Made by a program: the position numbers and the translations under genes. A DNA stretch of 58,495 bases from Saprospiraceae bacterium (GTDB taxonomy: Bacteria > Bacteroidota > Bacteroidia > Chitinophagales > Saprospiraceae), in NCBI GenBank assembly GCA_013001595.1, contig JABDMH010000145.1:1-58495 (forward strand), in the 5' to 3' direction. Below, one piece after another: positions 9,043-17,843 of the stretch. Each line of letters opens with the position of its first letter. Positions within the stretch are counted from its first letter, which is position 1. The notes below the pieces were generated by a model that saw nothing but the letters and a program-made list of their open reading frames with translations, searched no databases and was not told the DNA's origin.

Positions 9043-10023
9043 ATGCGAAGCCTCTCGATATTCATTGCACTCTTCAGCATCCAATGCTTGCTCATTGCCC
9101 AACCTGTGAAAATCATCTTTGATACCGATATGGAATCTGATGTGGATGATGTGGCCGCATTAGCAATGCTTCACAGCTTCGCTAACCGAGGTGAAGCCGA
9201 GATATTGGCCACAATCAGTTCCAGCCTCAATCCCTGGTCTGCACCTACCATAGACGTCATTAACACGTATTGGGGGCGACCAGAAATTCCGATCGGAAAT
9301 GTAAAAACTCTGGGCGTTTATCGCAATTCCCGGTATGCCCAAACACTCGCAGAACAATTTCCACAGAGGACTGGTTTAGGGGAAAATGCTGCCGCTGCCA
9401 CCGAGGTTTACCGCAAAGTCTTAAGTGCTCAACCCGACACCAGTGTCGTGATCGTTACGGTAGGTTATTTAACCAACTTGTCCAAATTGTTGTTGAGTGG
9501 GCCAGACGAAATAAGTCCACTTACAGGGAAGGAATTGGTTCTTAAGAAGGTAAAACATTATGTGTGCATGGGTGGTCGCTATCCTTTGGAACAAAATCCA
9601 GGAAAATGGGGCAACTTCAAACCCGATCCACAAGCGGTGCAACATGTGGCTACGGAGTGGCCCACCCTCATTATTTTTACGACCGGAGGAGATTTTGCGG
9701 ATGCCATTCCCACGGGAAATATATTATTTACCGACAAGGCAACTGCTGCCAATCCGATATCAGAGGCTTATCAGATCTTTCTCAAAAACAGGAACCGAAC
9801 CCATCATCACAGTGCCGATTTAATCGCTGTTTATGTAGCGGTTAAAGGTCATGAACCATATTTCAGTTTAAGAAAAAAAGGCTATTTCCACATCTTCGAA
9901 GACGGTACACATATGTGGCGATTCCGGCCAGACAATGCCCATCATCACATTATCGGTGAATTTGCGGAAGGCATCAACCCGCTAACCGTTGCACAAGATT
10001 TTGATGAACACCTCGTGAAGTAA
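9043..10023 (+). CDS. Exported nucleoside hydrolase
   Basis: 326 aa with a Sec signal peptide (MRSLSIFIALFSIQCLLIAQ). The metal-binding cluster DTDMESDVDD at 27-36 marks the inosine-uridine nucleoside hydrolase family. Other family features are SSSLNPWSAPTIDVINTYWG, TVGYLTNLSKLL (a TGPLTNLA-like segment with G-Y instead of G-P) and a late HHHSADLIAVY block carrying the last calcium ligand. It begins 21 bases after the cytochrome/FG-GAP gene and closes the rightward operon. It is only distantly like the hydrolase at the left edge of the window, so the two probably differ in substrate. Confidence 0.88.
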   Translation: MRSLSIFIALFSIQCLLIAQPVKIIFDTDMESDVDDVAALAMLHSFANRGEAEILATISSSLNPWSAPTIDVINTYWGRPEIPIGNVKTLGVYRNSRYAQTLAEQFPQRTGLGENAAAATEVYRKVLSAQPDTSVVIVTVGYLTNLSKLLLSGPDEISPLTGKELVLKKVKHYVCMGGRYPLEQNPGKWGNFKPDPQAVQHVATEWPTLIIFTTGGDFADAIPTGNILFTDKATAANPISEAYQIFLKNRNRTHHHSADLIAVYVAVKGHEPYFSLRKKGYFHIFEDGTHMWRFRPDNAHHHIIGEFAEGINPLTVAQDFDEHLVK

Positions 10024-10103
10024 GTCAGCAGAAAATCCAAAATATCCTTTAAGTATATCCAGGTCACCTCTTGCAACAGCTGCAGCAGTGGTGTCCGAAA
10101 GAT

Positions 10104-11705
10104 TTATCGTTTTAATTCGCCGAACGTACCTGGAAGGTCCTTTAAATAAGATTGCATTTCTTTTTTCATACCAGTGAGCACTTCCTGATATTCAGGATCA
10201 TTGGCTAAATTCACCATTTCATTGGGATCTTCCTCCAGGTCGTATAGTTGGTCTGGGTCGAAGTAGGCGGGCTTTTTGCCATAACTCTCGTACTCGGCAC
10301 TTTGCCCTCCAGGAATGGCACTAAAATGGCTGAATGGCTTTGCTGGATCGCGATTGACAATCTTCATATTTCTGAACTCTCGGGTCTCGTTGTAGGCATT
10401 CAGTACTTCTTTTCGGCGCTTGGGAGTCATGTTGTTGGCATAGTCGGGATATCGCACGGCCAGGTATTTGTATTTCCCTTTGATGACGGCACGTGAGTAT
10501 CCCAATTCAAAGAACAGTGATTTATTCTGCGGCATGGATTCACCATCCAAAACGGATTTGAAACTGTGACCATCGAATGTAGCATCGACATCCTTTGCTC
10601 CCACCATTTCCAGAATGGTAGGTGCAAAATCGACATTTGTGATCCGGGCGTCACTGGTATTGCCCACTTTGAATCCGCCTCTTTTCCAAACAATGCTGGG
10701 GTTTAGAGCACCCCCTTGGTACAAGGATCCTTTGGCAATCTGTCCATGATCATTGAAAAAGAATATGATCGTATTGTCCAGGATATCGTGTGATTCCAGC
10801 CTGTGAATTAGAGCACCCAATGCATCATCCAGCCAAAGGGTCAGCTCCTTATTGTTGCCCGCTAATCCGGCCGCACTAATTCTTTCCGGCAAGGTATTTC
10901 TCGGAGGTAGTACCTTTGGTGCCCTTTCGATGTAGCCTTTAGCGGTGAGGTGTGGATCGGCTTGCCAGGAGCGCTCGGGTTGTGCAGGCTGGTGCGGAAC
11001 AGTTGTCGCAAAATATAGGAAAAAAGGTTGGTCGTGATGTTGTTCGATGAATTCTACACCTGCCTCCACTGTCCAGTCCAGATTTTGAACCGCTAGTTCT
11101 GCCAACCCGATGAAATTCGGATTGTTGTGATAGATGCCATCAGCGTAATCAAATCCAGCATTCTGAATCGCCTGTCGCACTTTGTCGTAATTAGCTTGAA
11201 GGTGTTTTTTGATTTCTGGATCCTTAGGATCTGCCTGATAATCGAGAAACTGATGCAAATCCGAAACAGCAATCACATGATTCTTACCCACCATGCCGGT
11301 ACGATAACCCAGTTCTTTCATGTAATGCGCCAGGGTCTGGTCTTGAGAGGTAATGAAGGAATTCCAATGAATAACAGTTTGTCCTTCTTCCTTTTGGGTC
11401 TGATTGACGAATTGACTCGCAGTGGAGCGGCTCGCATATCGTCCCATGAGGCAATTATAGCGGCTGGGTGTACACACTGGCGATACCACATATTGATTGG
11501 TCATGATCGTTCCTTCCGTCGCCAGCCGATCCAGATTAGGGGTCAGATTTTTTCCTTTACCTTCTGGTAGGCAGTTGAACATATCGCGGTACATATCATC
11601 GGCAATAAAGAAGATGATGTTGGGCTTAGGTGATTCTTGTGTTGCACAAGAGATTGTAAAAACGCTTGTGAATAAAATCAGAATGGCAGAAAAATAATTT
11701 TTCAT
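10104..11705 (-). CDS. Sulfatase, lipoprotein (type I, formylglycine)
   Basis: 533 aa. Lipoprotein signal with Cys20 (FTSVFTISC). The sulfatase signature CTPSR is at 78-82, where Cys78 would be turned into formylglycine by a maturase not seen in this window. Asp36-Asp37 (FIADDM) and the later FFFNDHG segment are the calcium ligands of the alkaline-phosphatase-like fold. The enzyme should hydrolyse sulfate esters, in marine Bacteroidota usually on algal polysaccharides, but no SusC/SusD or glycoside hydrolase is nearby. It is convergent with the nucleoside hydrolase gene and stands alone. A choline- or steroid-sulfatase-like substrate cannot be excluded. Confidence 0.92.
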   Translation of the reverse strand: MKNYFSAILILFTSVFTISCATQESPKPNIIFFIADDMYRDMFNCLPEGKGKNLTPNLDRLATEGTIMTNQYVVSPVCTPSRYNCLMGRYASRSTASQFVNQTQKEEGQTVIHWNSFITSQDQTLAHYMKELGYRTGMVGKNHVIAVSDLHQFLDYQADPKDPEIKKHLQANYDKVRQAIQNAGFDYADGIYHNNPNFIGLAELAVQNLDWTVEAGVEFIEQHHDQPFFLYFATTVPHQPAQPERSWQADPHLTAKGYIERAPKVLPPRNTLPERISAAGLAGNNKELTLWLDDALGALIHRLESHDILDNTIIFFFNDHGQIAKGSLYQGGALNPSIVWKRGGFKVGNTSDARITNVDFAPTILEMVGAKDVDATFDGHSFKSVLDGESMPQNKSLFFELGYSRAVIKGKYKYLAVRYPDYANNMTPKRRKEVLNAYNETREFRNMKIVNRDPAKPFSHFSAIPGGQSAEYESYGKKPAYFDPDQLYDLEEDPNEMVNLANDPEYQEVLTGMKKEMQSYLKDLPGTFGELKR

Positions 11706-12030
11706 TTAGATTATTTAGATTGTAGATTAATTCCAATAGCAGACACTTGCAATAATCGGATTTTCATTGCCAGTTCCATCGCGTTAATTGAAATGAATGG
11801 CCTGGAAATATAATGACTGCCCCATTAATATTCTAATAATATTCTTCGTCTTGTCTGGGTCAGAAATGACGATTTTCAACAGAAAAATCCTGGATATTTC
11901 CACACCCGCCTCTAGATCCTGTTTGACAGAAACTCACTAAGAATGATGCAACATTGCAACCGTGCATACACGGGCTCTTGTTGATAAAAACTTTAAGCTA
12001 AAGCAACGTACCTGATGAAAAAATAAGCGG
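11706..12030. other. Intergenic region, no gene seen
   Basis: Lies upstream of the leftward sulfatase gene. Just before its ATG there is a short imperfect direct repeat of TTAGATT-like words (about 11705-11728). I see no RNA gene, terminator with a U-run or open frame with coding character. Confidence 0.5.
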
Positions 12031-13143
12031 CTAGGTCCTTGGATTAAAAAAATAAATATCGATGCGTCGATTCTTCTCTCTGCCTTGAGGTGTAGTATTG
12101 TCAGCGGCGGGGTGTTCCTCGCCGTATCCCTCAACATGGAGTCGCGGCTGGGGCACACCCTTACCTAGCAAATAATCACTGATGGCCTTTGCCCGTCTTT
12201 GCGACAATGTTTTATTTAAATCCTCACTGCCTACATTATCTGTATGCCCTTCGATGCCAAGGTGGAGGTGTGGATGATCATTTAGAAAATTGATTACCCG
12301 GTGTAGATCAGGTAAGGATCGATCAGAAATGGTGGTCCGTCCAGACTTAAACTTCACATCTTCCAGGGTATGCACCTGACCTTTTTCCAGCAAGCCTATT
12401 TGCTGTGGTGTAAACTCCAAATCCTCCAATGGTGCCCTAAAATTGATCCGATCAAAGCAGATTTCGTGCCTATTAAAATATTTTCCGGTGGCAGAAGTCA
12501 CACCCCAATAGACCACTGGATTATCACGAAAAACATCAGCGATCAAATCTCCCTGGTAGGCAATTACATCCTGGCCATCAATACTAACTTCCAGTAATTG
12601 CTCTTTCTCATCCCAGCGTATGCCTAAATCGTGTAATTTGCAGTCTTCCACATTGGCGATCGCTTTTGGACCGACTAAATTATAATAGTGATTAACATAC
12701 CCATCTTGTAAGATGGCTACATGATCTTCAGGTGGATCAAATAGATGCTCATTTTCCCACGTGTCGATTTCGATACCAAGAGAGGGTTGTAAGCCAGCAA
12801 AGCCCATCCCCTCTCCCTGATAGCCTACCATTCCTTGAAAGGGTGTGAACACAAATACTACACCGTCAGCTCCGCCAATATCATCACATCCAAACATCAT
12901 GCGTAGGTCCATAGAAAAAGATGAACGCAAATCAATAGGTGTCTTATGCCAGACTCCACCGGATGACCAAAGTCGCTCCTTTGTCAGTTGGAAGCAATTA
13001 CTCCCAGTGAGGACCGCTTCTCCTGATGTCGTAAAGTCGGATGGTGATACGAGGCTGGTCTGAGTCAATGCTGATAGGGTGCACAAGATTAGATAGATTG
13101 ACAGCAGATGTCTATTTGGATCGTACCTCATAAAGGTGTGCAA
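12031..13143 (-). CDS. L-type lectin domain fused to OmpA-like peptidoglycan-binding domain
   Basis: 370 aa with a signal peptide (about residues 5-30; ATG at codon 5 is an alternative start). Residues about 35-235 look like a bacterial L-type (legume-like) lectin: GADGVVFVFTPFQG, GMGFAGLQPSLGIEIDTWEN and a late strand before DRINFRAP; the Asp92 and the EIDTWEN loop are where metal/sugar ligands sit in this fold. Residues 262-367 are an OmpA C-terminal domain: EGHTDNVG at 298-305, SQRRAKAISDYL at 314-325, and NRRIDI at 358-363. Such a protein could tie a glycan-binding head to the cell wall. Stand-alone gene, divergent from the SMP-30-like gene. Confidence 0.88.
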   Translation of the reverse strand: MHTFMRYDPNRHLLSIYLILCTLSALTQTSLVSPSDFTTSGEAVLTGSNCFQLTKERLWSSGGVWHKTPIDLRSSFSMDLRMMFGCDDIGGADGVVFVFTPFQGMVGYQGEGMGFAGLQPSLGIEIDTWENEHLFDPPEDHVAILQDGYVNHYYNLVGPKAIANVEDCKLHDLGIRWDEKEQLLEVSIDGQDVIAYQGDLIADVFRDNPVVYWGVTSATGKYFNRHEICFDRINFRAPLEDLEFTPQQIGLLEKGQVHTLEDVKFKSGRTTISDRSLPDLHRVINFLNDHPHLHLGIEGHTDNVGSEDLNKTLSQRRAKAISDYLLGKGVPQPRLHVEGYGEEHPAADNTTPQGREKNRRIDIYFFNPRT

Positions 13144-13499
13144 CTAATGGTTATTATAGACTTAAGGGTACTTCCGAAAACCCGTTCATGGGCTCAGCAA
13201 AATTTCAATTGAAATTTTAAAATGATTCTTTTCGATTTATACTTCGTTAGTCCTCAGTTATTTAGCTGAAGCCAGACTCCTTAGGACTGCCTTGTCTAAA
13301 TCAACAAACAATCATTTTGAGCATCATTCAGAGTTCCCAGATGTACCATTAAGATAGGTCATTTCTGCAACTGAATCAAGACTCAAGCAAAAATTGATTT
13401 TTCGGACGAAGAATGGTTATGGAGCGAGACAAATGCACTTGATCAAACAACTATGTCAATGATCATGTCTATCTTCGTAGACATAAATGCTAAAACACT
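13144..13499. other. Intergenic region between divergent genes
   Basis: Promoter region for the lectin-OmpA gene (leftward) and SMP-30-like gene (rightward). Apart from the hairpin described at 13465-13484, I see no gene or repeat. No clear TAnnTTTG element. Confidence 0.5.
13465..13484 (+). promoter_or_regulatory. Perfect 7-bp hairpin just upstream of the SMP-30-like gene
   Basis: ATGTCTA (13465-13471), loop TCTTCG, TAGACAT (13478-13484). It ends 15 bases before ATG 13500 and there is no U-run, so it is not a terminator. It could be a 5' UTR stem or a protein operator. Confidence 0.4.
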
Positions 13500-14432
13500 A
13501 TGAATCAATTCTTTTCAAGGTATTCCAATTTTCTAGTCGCCACCATGATTGCCACCCTGTCAATATCATTTTCACTTATGAGCTGTCAGTCAAAGGACAG
13601 GCAGCAGCAAGAATCCAAAGTTGAGATTCCAGGGCCAACTTTAACCCTTGTTGAAAAATGGGAGACGGATACTTCGTTGACAACCGCTGAGTCTGTGATC
13701 CTCGATGATGAAGCGGGCCTCATCTACGTGGCCTGTATTGGTGCGGTGCCTCCGGATGCTAAAGATGGAGATGGCTTTATAGCGCAAATCGCGATTTATG
13801 GAAATGTCGTGAAGGAGAAGTGGATAACTGGCCTCAATGGTCCCAAGGGTATGGGCATATATGAGGACACCTTATACATTGCGGACATTACCGATGTTGT
13901 CAAGGTTGCAAGAATAACTGGTGAGATCCTAGATCGTGTCAATATTGAAGGTTCTATTTTCCTAAATGACATTACCATTGATGAGGGAGGAGTCGTCTAC
14001 ATTAGTGATACTCGCGCAAACCGTATCTATAAGTTAGAGAATGGAAATACAGAAGTATGGTTGGACGACTCCGAAATGGGTGGTCCTAACGGTCTTTATG
14101 CTGAAGCCGATCGGATCATGGTGGCTACCTTTGGAGCTGGAAATTTTGGATCCGTAGACCGCACTTCAAAGCAGTTTGATGATCAGTCAGCCAAGATTCC
14201 CTCGGGAGATGGCATCGTGAAGATTGACGACGGATATCTGGTTTCAAATTGGAACGGCGAAGTGTATCATGTAAATGCGGATTGGGAACAAACTCTAATT
14301 CTTGATACCAAGGGGATTGAAGTCAACGCGGCCGATATTGCCATTGTGCCTGCAAAGAATATGCTACTGGTGCCTACTTTCTTTAAAAACTCGGTAGTTG
14401 CTTATGAGATCCAAAAAAGCATTAGCCACTGA
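13500..14432 (+). CDS. SMP-30/gluconolactonase-like (NHL propeller) lipoprotein
   Basis: 310 aa. Lipoprotein signal with Cys29 (ISFSLMSC). The rest is a beta-propeller pattern of the SMP-30/NHL type: ESVILDDEAGLIYVACIG, GPKGMGIYEDTLYIADITD, FLNDITIDEGGVVYISDT, GGPNGLYAEADRIMVATFG. The spaced Glu/Asn/Asp residues (E near 59, N near 159, D near 163, N in GGPNG) resemble the divalent-metal site of SMP-30 lactonases, so a lactonase role is possible. No operon partner: the next gene is convergent 34 bases away and encodes another sugar-oxidising propeller, which may be coincidence. Confidence 0.75.
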   Translation: MNQFFSRYSNFLVATMIATLSISFSLMSCQSKDRQQQESKVEIPGPTLTLVEKWETDTSLTTAESVILDDEAGLIYVACIGAVPPDAKDGDGFIAQIAIYGNVVKEKWITGLNGPKGMGIYEDTLYIADITDVVKVARITGEILDRVNIEGSIFLNDITIDEGGVVYISDTRANRIYKLENGNTEVWLDDSEMGGPNGLYAEADRIMVATFGAGNFGSVDRTSKQFDDQSAKIPSGDGIVKIDDGYLVSNWNGEVYHVNADWEQTLILDTKGIEVNAADIAIVPAKNMLLVPTFFKNSVVAYEIQKSISH

Positions 14433-14466
14433 TCATTTAGGCAATTTTATCTATCTCCGCAATAAT

Positions 14467-15882
14467 TTAGGGCACCAACTTGATCAGCCGATCTGGATTA
14501 TTTGACAGAATATAAATATTGCCATCTGGTCCCATATGGAGGTCACGTATTCTGCCCAGATTTTTCAAGATCAGTTCTTGGTGAGTGACTACTTCGTCTT
14601 TGATGCGTATTCTCCTCACCTCTTCATAGGCCAGGGCACCTACAAGCAGATCATTTTGCCAGGTTGACCAATTAGGATGATCTACAAAGAGTGCAGGGCT
14701 AATGGCTATAGATGGTGTCCATTGCATAATCGGCTGTATCATCCCATCCATATGGGTCTTCTCAGAGACAATTTCACCACTATAATCAACACCATAGGTA
14801 ATGATCGGCCAGCCAAAGTTGCCACCCTCTTCCAGAACATTTAGTTCATCTCCACCCATGGGTCCATGCTCTGTAAACCAGATCTTCTGCGTTGTAGGAT
14901 GAATGGCCAATCCTTGCACATTGCGGTTGCCAAAGGAATAGATGGCTGATAATGCTCCACTTCGGTCTACAAAAGGATTGTCATTGGGAACGGAGCCATC
15001 GGGCCAAATTCGAAATATTTTGCCCGCTGGTCGGTCAAGATTTTGGGCAAAATCCCCTCGTGCCATATCTCCAATGGTAAAGAACAGGTGACCACCCACA
15101 TCAAATAAAAAACGACAGCCCCAACGATTACCATTTACTACAAGTAGTGAATCAGCAACTTGAAAGAGTACCTCTTGATCAACCCATTCATGGTCTTCTA
15201 CTCTTCCACGAACTATTCTTGTCATTGCAGGAGCCGATCTATCACTGGGGTCGAAGGGTGTAAAACTATGCGCCAAATAAATCCATCGATTTTCTGCATA
15301 GTTTGGATCAACAATCACATCCATGTATCCGCCAGTTCGATCATCCACTGTTTTCGGTGTGCCTCTAATGGGAGTGGAATCTAGTTTTCCATTGACTATC
15401 CATCGCAATTGTCCAGATCTCTCAGATATTATCAATCTGTTCGCATCAATAAAATCAATACCCCAAGGGATAGCTAGACCGTCATCCACGACTACCTCGA
15501 CTTTAAGAGTCATAAGTTCTGACTCAATCAAGGTAGGCAGCTGTCTTTCTGCTGTAGGAGGAGTAGTCTGCGACTCTACAATGTAGTTTACTACCCCTCG
15601 TATTTCTTCCTTACTAAGCACTTCTCCCCAAGCTATCATTTCCGTATCTGCTATGCCATAAGTCACATTGCGAATCATATCTCCACGTCGGCGACCGTAA
15701 TTCCAATCTGTCTTAATAAGAGGCCCTGCCAAACCTCCTTGCAGCTCGGCGCCATGACAACCGGCACAATAATCTGCAAATGTGCTTTTTCCATCTTGAC
15801 CGAACGCTACTGCAGTACAAATACATGAAAAGGCAAATAGTAGATATACTCCAATCCTCCTTGTCCAATATGTAGATTTCAT
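14467..15882 (-). CDS. Cytochrome c fused to PQQ-dependent aldose dehydrogenase-like propeller
   Basis: 471 aa from ATG 15882, chosen because it begins a clear signal peptide (MKSTYWTRRIGVYLLFAFS); ATG 15909 would add nine residues. An N-terminal cytochrome c domain has haem motif CAGCH at 39-43. From about residue 130 it is a glucose/sorbosone dehydrogenase propeller: IPWGIDFIDANRLIISERSG, GLAIHPTTQKIWFTEHGPMG, GGDELNVLEEGGNFGWPII. The family oxidises aldoses using PQQ in the periplasm; the fused cytochrome is the obvious electron acceptor (inference). Last gene of the leftward operon that begins with MscS. Confidence 0.88.
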   Translation of the reverse strand: MKSTYWTRRIGVYLLFAFSCICTAVAFGQDGKSTFADYCAGCHGAELQGGLAGPLIKTDWNYGRRRGDMIRNVTYGIADTEMIAWGEVLSKEEIRGVVNYIVESQTTPPTAERQLPTLIESELMTLKVEVVVDDGLAIPWGIDFIDANRLIISERSGQLRWIVNGKLDSTPIRGTPKTVDDRTGGYMDVIVDPNYAENRWIYLAHSFTPFDPSDRSAPAMTRIVRGRVEDHEWVDQEVLFQVADSLLVVNGNRWGCRFLFDVGGHLFFTIGDMARGDFAQNLDRPAGKIFRIWPDGSVPNDNPFVDRSGALSAIYSFGNRNVQGLAIHPTTQKIWFTEHGPMGGDELNVLEEGGNFGWPIITYGVDYSGEIVSEKTHMDGMIQPIMQWTPSIAISPALFVDHPNWSTWQNDLLVGALAYEEVRRIRIKDEVVTHQELILKNLGRIRDLHMGPDGNIYILSNNPDRLIKLVP

Positions 15883-15914
15883 TACGAGCATCCTAAATCC
15901 AGCAATCATGATTT

Positions 15915-16208
15915 TTACCGATTCCAAAGGAGGAATACCAACAATGCACCCAATGCAATGCCGGCTGCAATTATCCACTTATTCTTTATGGAAGAGACTT
16001 TGGGATCCGCTTTCGATTGAATGGGTAAATGGTCTGCCGAAGAACCACTCGAAAAACTGGACCTCACATGTGCATCTTGAACCTCATGCCAATGCTGCAA
16101 AAACTGTTGATCCTGCATTCGCCTGGACCACATGGCATGTTCCTTTGCAGTTAAGGTCCCATTGATCTGTTTATCTATTAATTGTTTGTCGATTTCAGAA
16201 ACAGCCAT
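15915..16208 (-). CDS. Small tail-anchored membrane protein
   Basis: 97 aa. Residues 1-60 are charged and helical (DKQLIDKQINGTLTAKEHAM) and look like the N-terminal helical part of Bacteroidota anti-sigma factors, where a short 'id..l.G.Lt..E...w..r' pattern is common. One C-terminal membrane helix (WIIAAGIALGALLVFLLW) ends two residues from the stop. It lies 3 bases after the nitrilase gene and 32 bases before the sugar dehydrogenase start, so it is a genuine operon member. No sigma factor gene of ECF type is next to it, and the periplasmic half of a normal anti-sigma factor is absent, so the function is open. Confidence 0.72.
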   Translation of the reverse strand: MAVSEIDKQLIDKQINGTLTAKEHAMWSRRMQDQQFLQHWHEVQDAHVRSSFSSGSSADHLPIQSKADPKVSSIKNKWIIAAGIALGALLVFLLWNR

Positions 16209-16211
16209 TTT

Positions 16212-17156
16212 CTATTTTTTCATCCAGATTGGTTTCAGTTCTGGATCATGCTTGGCCGATAAAATCGAGCCATATAATTCTGGCCTTCGAGCATTTCTAT
16301 AGCGAAAACCCCCTGCCAGTTTAAGTTTATCTTCCGTAATCTTCGCGACCACTACTTCATTTCCCAAAGTCGAAGCTTCGGCGACAACTTCTCCATAGGG
16401 ATCCAATATCATGGCGTTTCCATTTTTCAGGTGGTCACCATCATAGCCGATTGGATTCGAAAAAGCATAGTACACACCATTGTCATAAGCCCTTGCTGGC
16501 AACCACCGCATGAGCCACCCCCTTCCTTTTGGACCATTAAATTCACGATGAAGTGCTGCTGGGTTGGACGCTCGATTTTTCCATAGGGCATCGTCGACAA
16601 AACCTCTACCTGGCATTGCTGACGGTGTACATCCAGTCACATGTGGAGCGAAAATCAACTCCGCACCCAATAAGGTTGTAGCCCTGACATTCTCTATCAC
16701 GTTATTATCGTAACAGATCAGAATGCCACATTTCCATCCATTTAGGTTGAAAACTACGTACTCATTCCCCGGAGATAAATGCTTACTAATGAATGGGTGA
16801 AGTTTTCGAAACTTCGCTTTGACGCCTTCTTTATCAACACAAACATATGTGTTATAAAACCTATCACCATCCTTTTCTATTAGACCAGCCAATATGCATA
16901 AGTCATATTGACCTGCCAAGTACCGCAACCTTTCAATGGAAGGGCCTGAAGGAACGTGCTCAGCAAGCTCTGCCAAGTCCGCCCTCGATAAATCTTGTGT
17001 AAAAGTGTAGGCCGTGATGCACATTTCGTGGAAACTAACGACCTCTGCCCCACGTTTCTTTGCCTCTACAACGAGACTTTCCAGAATGGAAAGGTTTTTC
17101 ACCTTATCTCCATCGTGTGGTGCGAATTGCGCAACAGCGATATTCAGTTCCCTCAT
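16212..17156 (-). CDS. Carbon-nitrogen hydrolase (nitrilase superfamily)
   Basis: 314 aa, cytosolic. The Glu-Lys-Cys triad is visible: Glu44 (FHEM), Lys118 (FRKLHPF) and Cys148 (GILICYDN). Length and spacing fit an amidase of the nitrilase superfamily, near N-carbamoylputrescine amidase or an aliphatic amidase, but I cannot fix the substrate. Its ATG overlaps the stop of the HD hydrolase gene by 4 bases (ATGA), so the two are translated together. Confidence 0.88.
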   Translation of the reverse strand: MRELNIAVAQFAPHDGDKVKNLSILESLVVEAKKRGAEVVSFHEMCITAYTFTQDLSRADLAELAEHVPSGPSIERLRYLAGQYDLCILAGLIEKDGDRFYNTYVCVDKEGVKAKFRKLHPFISKHLSPGNEYVVFNLNGWKCGILICYDNNVIENVRATTLLGAELIFAPHVTGCTPSAMPGRGFVDDALWKNRASNPAALHREFNGPKGRGWLMRWLPARAYDNGVYYAFSNPIGYDGDHLKNGNAMILDPYGEVVAEASTLGNEVVVAKITEDKLKLAGGFRYRNARRPELYGSILSAKHDPELKPIWMKK

Positions 17157-17836
17157 TCGTCAGGCCATTTAGGATCACAATCCATTTCTCGAAAAAACTG
17201 CTCCAAAAATTGCAATAAAAATCCATGCCGATCTTCTGCCACCTCTCTACCCTTTTTTGTATGCATTCGATCCTTTAAGACCAACAGTTTTTCAAAGAAA
17301 TGGTTGATGGTAGGAGCGGCACTTTGGCGGTAAGTTTCTTTATCCATGTTCAAATTTGGTTTAATGGCTGGATTAAAGAATGTCCTACCTCGGTAGCCAC
17401 CATAACTAAATGCCCTGGCCACGCCTATCGCACCCAATGCATCAAGACGGTCAGCATCTTGTACCACTTCCATCTCCCGCGAATTGAATGGATTGGCTTC
17501 GTTGCCCCCTTTAAATGACATGTGTCTAATAATTTGGCAGACATGATGAATCACTTTAGGTGATATCGATAATTCTCGAAGAAAATCTGCAGCCATATTG
17601 GGTCCCAGCTCCTCATCACCATCGTGAAATTTTGCATCAGCGATGTCATGCAGTAAAGCGGCTAATTCGACTACATATAGATCTACAGTTTCTTCAGCTG
17701 CTATCAATTTGGCATTCTGCCATACCCGCATTGCATGATTAAGATCATGACCACTCTCGGCTGCAATCAGCTGATGGCGAATAAAATCCTTCACTTTGCC
17801 GATTACATCGGTACTCACTGAATAAATCTGATCCAA
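17153..17836 (-). CDS. HD-domain phosphohydrolase (YedJ-like)
   Basis: 227 aa. The metal ligands are His34 (DLNHAMRVW), His63-Asp64 (LLHDIAD) and Asp127 (VVQDADRLDALG), with the GAIGVARAF motif that follows in the YedJ/YpgQ group. These are soluble metal-dependent phosphohydrolases, some acting on nucleotides. It follows the MscS gene by 7 bases and overlaps the nitrilase gene by 4. No signal peptide. Confidence 0.88.
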   Translation of the reverse strand: MDQIYSVSTDVIGKVKDFIRHQLIAAESGHDLNHAMRVWQNAKLIAAEETVDLYVVELAALLHDIADAKFHDGDEELGPNMAADFLRELSISPKVIHHVCQIIRHMSFKGGNEANPFNSREMEVVQDADRLDALGAIGVARAFSYGGYRGRTFFNPAIKPNLNMDKETYRQSAAPTINHFFEKLLVLKDRMHTKKGREVAEDRHGFLLQFLEQFFREMDCDPKWPDE

Positions 17837-17843
17837 ATCGATA

